Origin: an uncultured Ruminococcus sp.
GTDB taxonomy: Bacteria; Bacillota; Clostridia; Oscillospirales; CAG-272
Length of the DNA: 18,860 nucleotides
Assembly (NCBI GenBank): GCA_902797125.1
Contig: CADBRS010000170.1
Span: forward strand, 1 to 18,860
Direction of reading: 5' to 3'
The notes under the pieces were generated by a model. That model saw only the letters and a list, made by a program, of their open reading frames with translations. It ran no database searches and was not told the origin of the DNA. Shown one piece after another: positions 8,554 through 15,732 of the stretch. The position numbers and the translations under genes were made by a program. Position 1 is the stretch's first letter; each line of letters starts with the position of its first letter.

Positions 8554-9936
8554 ATGCTTTTAGAGAAAGTCTTACTTGAAGAAGTCCTGGCCAAGGCTTC
8601 TTCGACCGGTGCGGATTTCGCGGAAGTTTTCGCTGAACGCACAAGACGCAATACGGTCAGTTATCTGGACAAGAAGATCGACAAGATCAGCGACGGTGTC
8701 TACACAGGCGTCGGCATCCGCGCTTTTCTGGGCACGAGGACAGCCTATGCCTCCACCACGGACCTGTCCCGCTCGGGGCTTTTGCGCTGTGCGCAGGACG
8801 TAGCCGATGCGATCGGAACGATCCCGTCGGACGTGTCCGTTTGCCTGACAGGACACGTATTTCCCAACATCCATGAGATCGCGGTCCTGACCAACGACGT
8901 TCCCCTGAAAAACCGGATCTCCGTCCTGAAAGCCGGCTGCGAAGCCGCGCTGGCTCACGATGCTTTGATCTCTCAGGTCTCCGGTTCGCTCCTCGGAGTG
9001 GACAGAACTTTCCTGATCGCCAATACGGAAGGCCTTTATACGCAGGACCGCGTGGTCCGGACGCGTATGGCCATCTCCGCCGTCGCAACCCTGAAAGATG
9101 AAAAACAGAGCGGATTCTTCGGCCCGGGCGGATGCATGGGCATGGAGTTCTTCGACACGCACAAACCGGAAGAGATCGGGACTGTCGCTGCCTCTCAGGC
9201 CATCACGAACCTGCGTGCGGACTACATCAAGGCAGGGCAGATGACCGTCGCCATCGAGAACGGATTCGGAGGCGTCATTTTCCATGAGGCATGCGGACAT
9301 TCGCTCGAGGCCACCTCCGTGGGCATCGGTGCGTCCCAGATGTGCGGCAAACTCGGACAGAAGATCGCCAACGAAAAAGTCAGCGCGGTCGACGACGGCA
9401 CGATCCCCAACGCGTGGGGTTCCCAGAACATAGACGACGAAGGCCTCAAAACGACCAGGAATCTGCTGATCGAGAACGGTATATTGAAAAACTATATGAT
9501 CGACAGACTCGGTTCACGCCGGCTGAATATGCCGAGGACCGGTTGCGGCAGACGTGAGGATTACAGTTTTGAACCAACCTCCCGGATGACGAATACGTTC
9601 ATTCTGAACGGACCGGACAAGAACGAAGATATCATCAAATCCATCGAATACGGTCTTTACTGCAAAGCGATGGGAGGAGGCTCGGTCGACCCCATGACCG
9701 GAGCGTTCAATTTCGCCGTTCAGGAAGGCTATCTCATCCGAAACGGTGAGGTCTGTGAACCTGTCAGAGGCGCATCGCTGATCGGCACCGGTTCCCAGAT
9801 CCTTCAGGACATCGATATGGTCGGACAGAATCTGGGTCGCGGACAGGGCATGTGCGGCTCTGCCAGCGGTTCCATCCCGACGGATGTCGGACAGCCGCTC
9901 ATCCGCGTGTCCAAGATCACGGTAGGCGGAAGATAA
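8554..9936 (+). CDS. tldD: TldD-type metalloprotease subunit
   Basis: TldD is the catalytic subunit of the TldD/TldE heterodimer, a zinc metalloprotease that degrades unstructured peptides; in E. coli the pair matures microcin B17 and processes the CcdA antitoxin. The 460-residue protein has the zinc motif HEACGH (H244, E245, H249), the HExxxH form specific to TldD, followed by 'SLEATS'. A glycine-rich C-terminal region ('GMCGSASGSIP') matches the family, including a conserved cysteine. AAGGA lies 8 bases before the ATG, and the gap to the HAD gene is 3 bp. The partner tldE begins 12 bp downstream. No small precursor-peptide gene or modification enzyme is adjacent, so the natural substrate is unknown here. 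Confidence 0.93.
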   Translation: MLLEKVLLEEVLAKASSTGADFAEVFAERTRRNTVSYLDKKIDKISDGVYTGVGIRAFLGTRTAYASTTDLSRSGLLRCAQDVADAIGTIPSDVSVCLTGHVFPNIHEIAVLTNDVPLKNRISVLKAGCEAALAHDALISQVSGSLLGVDRTFLIANTEGLYTQDRVVRTRMAISAVATLKDEKQSGFFGPGGCMGMEFFDTHKPEEIGTVAASQAITNLRADYIKAGQMTVAIENGFGGVIFHEACGHSLEATSVGIGASQMCGKLGQKIANEKVSAVDDGTIPNAWGSQNIDDEGLKTTRNLLIENGILKNYMIDRLGSRRLNMPRTGCGRREDYSFEPTSRMTNTFILNGPDKNEDIIKSIEYGLYCKAMGGGSVDPMTGAFNFAVQEGYLIRNGEVCEPVRGASLIGTGSQILQDIDMVGQNLGRGQGMCGSASGSIPTDVGQPLIRVSKITVGGR

Positions 9937-9948
9937 GGAGGAATTGTC

Positions 9949-11307
9949 ATGACTTTTGATCAGTTGAAATCCGTATTGGTTTCCAGCGCGCAGGAAGCGG
10001 GTTTGAAAGAATATGAAGTTTATTACATGGAAGACTCGTCATTGTCCGCCAGCACGCTGGGCAAAGAACTGGACAACGTCTCCTCCTCGACAGGCGGAGG
10101 CATCAGTTTCCGTTGCGTCGTGAACGGCAAGATGGGTTATGCATCCACCGAGGTCATGGACGAAGACAGCATGAAGCAGCTCGTCCGGAGCGCCATGGAG
10201 AATGCATCCTATATCGAATCCGAGGATCCGGCCATCATTTTCAAAGGCTCGGATTCATATCCGGAATATGAGAGGGAAGCTTTTGAGCTTCCGGCTGTTT
10301 CCGAACTCAGAGATACGGCCCTGGAGATCTCCGCGCGCGTGTTCGATTCGGAAAAAACGCTGCCTGAAGGCGTTGAAGTGGACAATGCGTCCTCGGCAGC
10401 TGCATTCGCCTATCAGACGAAAGTCTCTCTTTTCAACTCCTACGGGCTGGACCTGTCCAACTCCTACGGCATGACTCGTGTCTATGCCGAAGCGGTCCTG
10501 AAAAAAGGCGAGGAAAAGCAGGGCGCTTACGATCTGGCGCTGGTGAAGAACGGTCAGTATCCATCCAGGATCATCGAGAAGTCTGTCAAGCGGGCGCTTG
10601 AAAAGATCGGGCCCTCGCTGGTCCCGTCCGGCAACTACAACATCATTTTCGATGCCAATTGCTTCAAAAACATTTTAGGCACGTACATGGGCGTGTTTTC
10701 CGCCAAGCAGGCCGCACTGGGCCTTTCCAAACTGGCCGGCAAGGAAGGTCAGAAGATCGCCGTAGATTTTCTTTCCATCGTAGACGATCCTATGTATGTC
10801 GACAATCCGGCCAAGACCCCGTTTGACGGCGAAGGCGTGGCTACATACCGCAAGTATGTGGTGGAGAAAGGCGTGCTCAAAACGCTGCTCTACGACCAGG
10901 CAACGGCTCAGAAAGCAGGGAAGAAGTCGACAGGAAACGGCAAACGTCCGGGGTACAACTCGCCTGTGTCCATCGGTCCCTATACCGTTATCGTGGAACC
11001 GGGGAACATAACGCTGGAAGAAATGATGAAAAAAGCTGGATCCGGGATCTTCGTCAATATGATGAAAGGTTTCCATGCCGGAGCCGATCCGGTTTCGGGC
11101 GACTTTTCCATCGAGAGCGCGGGACTCCTGTTCGAGGACGGCAAATTCACGAAACCCGTCCATTCCTTCACGCTGGCAGGCAATTTCTTCGATCTGCTCA
11201 ATCAGATCGACGCCATTTCGGACACGCTGGATTTCGAACCGTCAGGCCTCTCTTCCATGGCTTGCCCCGAAGTCCTGGTCATGAACATGCCGGTGGCAGG
11301 CAAATAG
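9949..11307 (+). CDS. tldE: TldE/PmbA-type subunit of the TldD/TldE protease
   Basis: A 452-residue member of the same PmbA/TldD fold as its upstream neighbour, but without the HExxxH zinc motif, as expected for the non-catalytic TldE (PmbA) subunit that completes the substrate channel. Family features include the early 'TGGGISFRCVVNGKMGYAST' region and the C-terminal 'MMKGFHAGADPVSGDFSIES' segment. It has one of the strongest Shine-Dalgarno sequences in the window, AGGAGG, 7 bases from the ATG, consistent with making the two subunits in matched amounts. It is the last gene of the long cluster; the intrinsic terminator begins 18 bp after its stop codon. Confidence 0.93.
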   Translation: MTFDQLKSVLVSSAQEAGLKEYEVYYMEDSSLSASTLGKELDNVSSSTGGGISFRCVVNGKMGYASTEVMDEDSMKQLVRSAMENASYIESEDPAIIFKGSDSYPEYEREAFELPAVSELRDTALEISARVFDSEKTLPEGVEVDNASSAAAFAYQTKVSLFNSYGLDLSNSYGMTRVYAEAVLKKGEEKQGAYDLALVKNGQYPSRIIEKSVKRALEKIGPSLVPSGNYNIIFDANCFKNILGTYMGVFSAKQAALGLSKLAGKEGQKIAVDFLSIVDDPMYVDNPAKTPFDGEGVATYRKYVVEKGVLKTLLYDQATAQKAGKKSTGNGKRPGYNSPVSIGPYTVIVEPGNITLEEMMKKAGSGIFVNMMKGFHAGADPVSGDFSIESAGLLFEDGKFTKPVHSFTLAGNFFDLLNQIDAISDTLDFEPSGLSSMACPEVLVMNMPVAGK

Positions 11308-11325
11308 CAAAACTTACGCAAGACG

Positions 11326-11358
11326 GCGGGCACCCATCGTGGGGAGCCCGCTGTTTTT
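11326..11358 (+). terminator. Intrinsic terminator of the miaB-tldE cluster
   Basis: GCGGGC (11326-11331) pairs with GCCCGC (11346-11351). An inner CCCA/TGGG stem (11333-11336 with 11340-11343) closes a TCG loop, and the T-run is at 11354-11358. It lies 18 bp after the tldE stop, ending the tightly spaced cluster. Confidence 0.85.
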
Positions 11359-11427
11359 GCGCTCGGCAGGGAGCTTTGAAACCGGTTTTGCCATGACAAA
11401 AATGTCTTACTTTCCGCTCCGGAGGTG

Positions 11428-11456
11428 TTGACAAACGGCGACACCGGTTGTATAAT
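11428..11456 (+). promoter_or_regulatory. Consensus sigma-A promoter for rny
   Basis: TTGACA at 11428-11433 and TATAAT at 11451-11456 are both perfect consensus hexamers with a 17-bp spacer. Transcription should begin near 11463, giving a leader of roughly 55 nt before the rny ATG. It lies about 70 bp after the preceding terminator, so rny is an independent unit. No operator-like repeat or riboswitch is evident in the leader. Confidence 0.88.
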
Positions 11457-11504
11457 TATAGAGAATATGCAGTAAAGCATATATTTGAATCATTTTTCAG
11501 ATAC

Positions 11505-11520
11505 GAGGATTATTACTATG
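11505..11520 (+). promoter_or_regulatory. Ribosome binding site fixing the rny start
   Basis: GAGGA at 11505-11509 sits 8 bases before ATG at 11518. An in-frame TTG at 11485 would add 11 polar residues before the membrane helix and has no comparable Shine-Dalgarno, so it is rejected. Confidence 0.75.
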
Positions 11521-13071
11521 GAACCTTGGTTAGCAGTAATTATCTCGGTTGTCTGTTTGATTGTCGGAATTGTCGCCGGCGCTTTTGTTGGAATCGCATA
11601 CCGCAAAAAAGTTGGTGAGGCAGAGATCGGCTCTGCTGAAGATGAAGCCAAGCGTATAAGAGAAGAAGCATCCAAAGATGCCGAAACGATTAAAAAAGAG
11701 GCTGTTGTAAACGCCAAAGAAGAGGCTTTACAGATAAAGAACGATGCTGAACGCGACGCGAAAAACCGCCGCGCAGAGATGGCCAAAATGGAGAACAGAT
11801 TGAATCAGAAAGAGGAAAATCTGGATCGAAAGACTGAGGCCCTGGAAAGCAAAAACGAAAAACTCGACAAAAAAATAAAAGACAACGAGATCTTACGTGA
11901 AAAAATTCAGGAAACCCTGAATGAACAGCAGCAAGTGCTGGAACAGATTGCAGGCATGTCCGCTGAAGAAGCCAAAGAATCCCTGTTCAATCGGGTCGAA
12001 CTCGAGAAAAGACAGGAACTGGCTCAGCGTATGGATGAATTGGAATCCCAATTCAAGGATGAAGCTGATGAAAAAGCCAAAAACATCATCACGCTTGCCA
12101 TCCAGCGCTGCGCGGCGGATCAGGTGTCCGAGGCCACTGTTTCCTCCGTGGCACTGCCCAGTGAGGAGATGAAGGGCCGTATTATCGGACGCGAAGGCCG
12201 GAACATTCAGAAGATCGAAACGCTGACGGGCGTCGAACTCATCATCGACGACACGCCCGAAACGATCACACTGTCCGGTTTCGATCCTGTCAGGAGGGAG
12301 ATCGCAAGACTGACTCTTGAGAAGCTGATCTCAGACGGACGTATCCATCCGGCCCGCATCGAGGAAACGGTGGAGAAGTCCAAACACGAAGTCGAAGCTT
12401 CCATCAAGCAGGCCGGCGAGAGAGCCACCTACGAGGTCGGCATCCACGGGCTGCATCCCGAGCTGATCAAATTGCTCGGACGGCTCCGCTACCGTACCAG
12501 TTACGGGCAGAACGTGTTGAAGCACTCGATCGAGGTCGCATTCCTTGCCGGAATGATGGCCGATGAACTGGGTGTGGACGGATCGGTCGCCAGACGTGCA
12601 GGTCTTCTGCACGATATCGGCAAAGCGTTTCCGCACGATGTGGAGGGAACGCACGTCGAACTCGGCGTCAACGTCCTGAAAAAATACAAGGAAAGCCGTG
12701 AAGTCATCCACGCTGTCGAGGCCCACCACAACGACGTTGAACCTCAGACGGCAGTCGCAGTTCTGGTTCAGGCCGCAGACGCGATCAGCGCAGCCAGACC
12801 CGGAGCGCGCAGAGAAGACCTTGAAAATTACATCCGCAGACTTGAAAAGCTTGAAGAGATAGCCGGCGGATTCGAAGGTGTTGACAAAGCTTATGCCATT
12901 CAGGCCGGACGCGAGATCCGCGTGATGGTCAAGCCGGAAGTCGTCAATGACGATAGCATGAAGATCGTTGCCCGCAATATGGCCGAAAAGATCCAGAACG
13001 AAGTCAGGTATCCCGGTCAGATCAAGATCAACGTCATTCGTGAAAGTCGCGCTGTTGATTACGCAAAATAA
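11518..13071 (+). CDS. rny: Ribonuclease Y
   Basis: RNase Y is the membrane-bound endoribonuclease that starts mRNA decay and processing in many Bacillota. The 517-residue protein has the full architecture: an N-terminal transmembrane helix (about residues 5-27), a long Lys/Glu-rich coiled coil (about 35-200), a KH RNA-binding domain with 'GRIIGREGRNIQ' (from about residue 220), and an HD domain with H336 ('HSIEVAFLAG'), H365-D366 ('HDIGK') and H403-H404 ('AHHND'). It has its own consensus promoter and ends at a strong terminator. The first ~550 bases are visibly more AT-rich and use more A/T-ending codons than the KH/HD part, partly because of the Lys-rich coil. In B. subtilis its specificity is tuned by the Ric complex, and a Ric-like gene is present at 1827-2216. 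Confidence 0.97.
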   Translation: MEPWLAVIISVVCLIVGIVAGAFVGIAYRKKVGEAEIGSAEDEAKRIREEASKDAETIKKEAVVNAKEEALQIKNDAERDAKNRRAEMAKMENRLNQKEENLDRKTEALESKNEKLDKKIKDNEILREKIQETLNEQQQVLEQIAGMSAEEAKESLFNRVELEKRQELAQRMDELESQFKDEADEKAKNIITLAIQRCAADQVSEATVSSVALPSEEMKGRIIGREGRNIQKIETLTGVELIIDDTPETITLSGFDPVRREIARLTLEKLISDGRIHPARIEETVEKSKHEVEASIKQAGERATYEVGIHGLHPELIKLLGRLRYRTSYGQNVLKHSIEVAFLAGMMADELGVDGSVARRAGLLHDIGKAFPHDVEGTHVELGVNVLKKYKESREVIHAVEAHHNDVEPQTAVAVLVQAADAISAARPGARREDLENYIRRLEKLEEIAGGFEGVDKAYAIQAGREIRVMVKPEVVNDDSMKIVARNMAEKIQNEVRYPGQIKINVIRESRAVDYAK

Positions 13072-13082
13072 CCATGATGGTT

Positions 13083-13128
13083 CGGCAAGCAGAACACCAA
13101 AATCTGCTTGCCGTCGTTTTTCTTTTTT
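13083..13128 (+). terminator. Strong intrinsic terminator after rny, touching the next gene's RBS
   Basis: CGGCAAGCAGA (13083-13093) and TCTGCTTGCCG (13103-13113) form a perfect 11-bp stem around a 9-nt loop, followed by T-runs at 13117-13121 and 13123-13128. Its 3' end is two bases before the GGAGG Shine-Dalgarno of the lipoprotein gene. Confidence 0.92.
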
Positions 13129-13129
13129 C

Positions 13130-13144
13130 GGAGGTTGGTCCATG
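13130..13144 (+). promoter_or_regulatory. Ribosome binding site of the lipoprotein gene
   Basis: GGAGG at 13130-13134 lies 7 bases before ATG 13142-13144. It fixes this start over an in-frame ATG at 12968 within rny. The start is also supported because the signal peptide begins exactly here. Confidence 0.85.
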
Positions 13145-15712
13145 CAGAAAACCAAACTACTATTATCTATCCTTTCCGTGATCTTTGTGCTGAGCCTGCT
13201 GGCTTCGTGCGGGAATTCTTCAGATAATCCCGGAGAATCAGAAACGATTCCGGTCAATTATGTGACTTTGATCGAAGAAGACGGAACGACCGAATATACG
13301 CTGGTCCGTCCGGACGATATGAACATGTACCCTCAAACTGTCCAGATAACCGTGGATCTTCTGGCTCTCATCAAAGAGAGAACAGGGAAGAACATCCCGA
13401 TCACGACGGATTTTGACGGACGCAACGACTATTCGAATAGAGCCGAGATCCTGATCGGTGCCACCAACAGGGCATTGAGTCAGCGATTGATGGAGGGACT
13501 CGACAGGTTCGGCTACCGGATCGTTCTGGAAGGAAATAAACTCGCTATCGTCGGCGGTTCCGAAGCTGCGCTTCACGAAGGTTTGGAATATTTCAAGAGC
13601 ACATATATGAGCTCTGATTTCAAAGGATTAAAAGTGCCTGAAAATCTGGATTATACAGGACAGGCAACCGGAGACATCGACCGTCCGACGGTCGCCAAAA
13701 CAGTTTATCCGACGCAGGATCTGATCGTTGCGGACGTGGTTGCCACCGACGGCATCTACGGAGCGGACCCTTCAGGCGCCATCGACTCAACGAATGCGAT
13801 CATCCGCGCGCTTGCTGACTGTTCGAAGCAAGGCGGCGGAACCGTATATCTGCCTGCCGGTCACTACAAGGTCTCTTCGACCATCACGATCCCGTCTCAG
13901 GTCACCTTGCGCGGCGACAGACGCGACCCGGATGATGGTTCCGGAGATTACGGAACGGTGATCGTCGCGAACGTCAGCAAAAACATCGGCACGCTGTTCC
14001 TGATGGATCAGAATTCGGGTGCCAGAGGGCTGACCGTTTACTATCCGAATCAGAGCATCGAATCGCCCAAAGATCTGGGCTGGACGTTTGAATTCCGCGC
14101 AGACGGTCCTCAGGGCCCGGCGATCGGAGACATCACGCTTCTGAATTCGTACAAGGGCATCGGCCTTTCCGTGGACGATTACAAGGCCAAAGCCAATTCC
14201 AACATGTATCTGTTCAATATCCGCGGATGCGTGCTGAGCAAGGGACTGGAAGTCTACAACAACGCCGGCGCCTGCAGCTACGAAAATATTTATTTCGACG
14301 GAAAATATTGGGTTGAGGCCGGGGCCGAATACAACGCGCCCAGCCAGAGCGCTGTGGACGCTTACACGAGAAAAAATCTGAAAGCGTTCATCATGGGCGA
14401 TCTGGACATGCCCCTTATCCATGATATAGGCGCCCGTTCCTGCCAGACCGGTTTCTGCACGGTTGAGGGTCCCAGAAGCATTTTCTGGGGAGCCGGGATG
14501 TCCAAACTCAATTTTACGGACTGTGATTACGCTATGCGGATCGACGTCCATTCGGCTAAACGGATGTCCGGCCTGACGGAAAGCACTCTGAAGGGCAGCG
14601 AGGCGGCCCTCATCATGACCGAGCAAGCCTATCTTTATCTGGCTGACTGCAACATCGTGGGAGAGGTCATAGGCTATACGATCAATTTCGAAGACGAATT
14701 AACTCAAGTCAAGGATTATGTTGAAAACCAGGGCACGTACCAGGCAGCGAAAGCGACGCTTTATGATGTGACGAAAGCGCCTTACAGCGCGCCTTACGCA
14801 CCTGTCAATCAGACAGGGAATCTGGGCCAGGATTGTACCAGCGCCATCCAGAATGCTCTCAACGATGCGGGCGCGGCCGGAGGCGGCATCGTCTATCTGC
14901 CCGCAGGACACTACCGGATCCTCGGGCACCTGACAGTTCCCGCAGGCGTTGAACTCCGCGGGGCAGGGTCGATCCCGAACGCACCGGGTCCAGCAGGCGG
15001 AACGACATTGTTCATCTATGCCGATCAGGGAACTTCGAATCCTTTGCATGAAACCGCAGCCGTGACGCTGGAAGGGGACGGGGCAGGTCTCAGATATCTG
15101 ACCTTCTTCTATCCGGAGAATCCGTTCGTGGAAGCGGACAGTCTTGTCATGTATCCTTATGCGGTCCGTTTGGAGGATGCGAAAAACGCATACGTTTTCG
15201 ACGTTCTCTTTGCCAACCCGTGTTACGGGATCGATATTACGGAAGGAAGCGACAACCACTACATCAAGAGAGTGACCGGTACGTTTGCACTGAACCTGAT
15301 CCAGGTCGGAAAGACAAACGGTGGCTGGATCGAAACGCTTCACGATATCAACCCGGGCTACTGGACGATAGCAGGCAGATACGGCATCTCCACACCCTGG
15401 ATGACCGATATTTTCGACCATTTCCATGACTATCAGATGGATCATTCCGATTTGATCATCGTAGACGGAGCCACGGATGAGCATATCCTGGATTTGCTCC
15501 AGTACGGTGCCCGCTACCTGATCACCGTCAAAGACGGAGACGTGCAGATCGTCAACGCGCTGAACGACCAGGGCGGTTCGAGCTGTCTCTATGTGCTGGG
15601 CGGAAAAGTGCTGGCCGTCAATACCGAACTGACCGGCCGGAGCAATGATCAGATCAACATCGTCAGGAACGGAGACGTCAAAATTTACAACGCATTCAAT
15701 ATTGCATCTTAG
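13142..15712 (+). CDS. Secreted lipoprotein with two pectate-lyase-like beta-helix modules
   Basis: The 856-residue protein starts with a lipoprotein signal peptide: basic MQKTK, a hydrophobic core, and lipobox L-A-S-C with C23 as the lipidated residue. Residues ~38-165 form a separate alpha/beta domain ending in 'NKLAIVGGSEAALHEGLEYF', resembling the accessory N-terminal domains of some glycoside hydrolases (GH67N/GH20b-like). Two right-handed beta-helix modules of the Pectate_lyase_3 type follow. Each has the core G-G-G-x-V-Y-L-P-A-G-H-Y followed by T-x-P-x2-V-x-L-R-G, at residues 231 and 580, 349 residues apart. This suggests polysaccharide binding or cleavage at the outer face of the membrane; catalytic residues and substrate cannot be assigned. 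It directly follows the rny terminator and lies 20 bp before glyS. Confidence 0.87.
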   Translation: MQKTKLLLSILSVIFVLSLLASCGNSSDNPGESETIPVNYVTLIEEDGTTEYTLVRPDDMNMYPQTVQITVDLLALIKERTGKNIPITTDFDGRNDYSNRAEILIGATNRALSQRLMEGLDRFGYRIVLEGNKLAIVGGSEAALHEGLEYFKSTYMSSDFKGLKVPENLDYTGQATGDIDRPTVAKTVYPTQDLIVADVVATDGIYGADPSGAIDSTNAIIRALADCSKQGGGTVYLPAGHYKVSSTITIPSQVTLRGDRRDPDDGSGDYGTVIVANVSKNIGTLFLMDQNSGARGLTVYYPNQSIESPKDLGWTFEFRADGPQGPAIGDITLLNSYKGIGLSVDDYKAKANSNMYLFNIRGCVLSKGLEVYNNAGACSYENIYFDGKYWVEAGAEYNAPSQSAVDAYTRKNLKAFIMGDLDMPLIHDIGARSCQTGFCTVEGPRSIFWGAGMSKLNFTDCDYAMRIDVHSAKRMSGLTESTLKGSEAALIMTEQAYLYLADCNIVGEVIGYTINFEDELTQVKDYVENQGTYQAAKATLYDVTKAPYSAPYAPVNQTGNLGQDCTSAIQNALNDAGAAGGGIVYLPAGHYRILGHLTVPAGVELRGAGSIPNAPGPAGGTTLFIYADQGTSNPLHETAAVTLEGDGAGLRYLTFFYPENPFVEADSLVMYPYAVRLEDAKNAYVFDVLFANPCYGIDITEGSDNHYIKRVTGTFALNLIQVGKTNGGWIETLHDINPGYWTIAGRYGISTPWMTDIFDHFHDYQMDHSDLIIVDGATDEHILDLLQYGARYLITVKDGDVQIVNALNDQGGSSCLYVLGGKVLAVNTELTGRSNDQINIVRNGDVKIYNAFNIAS

Positions 15713-15732
15713 TTTATTTTTGCGAGGTTTTT

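Noticed and set aside
11485..11517. TTG start 33 bases upstream of the chosen rny ATG
   Set aside because: There is no good Shine-Dalgarno, and it would put 11 polar residues before the membrane helix. ATG 11518 has GAGGA at proper distance.
12882..12887. TTGACA within rny as a -35 element for the lipoprotein gene
   Set aside because: No -10-like hexamer lies 16-18 bp downstream, so it is probably a chance match in codons.
12968..13141. Possible N-terminal extension of the lipoprotein starting inside rny
   Set aside because: The extension would run through the rny end and the terminator hairpin. The signal peptide and SD both point to ATG 13142.
13787..14626. Minus-strand open frame opposite the lipoprotein gene
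   Set aside because: The sense strand has a signal peptide, RBS and beta-helix motifs; the antisense frame has none.
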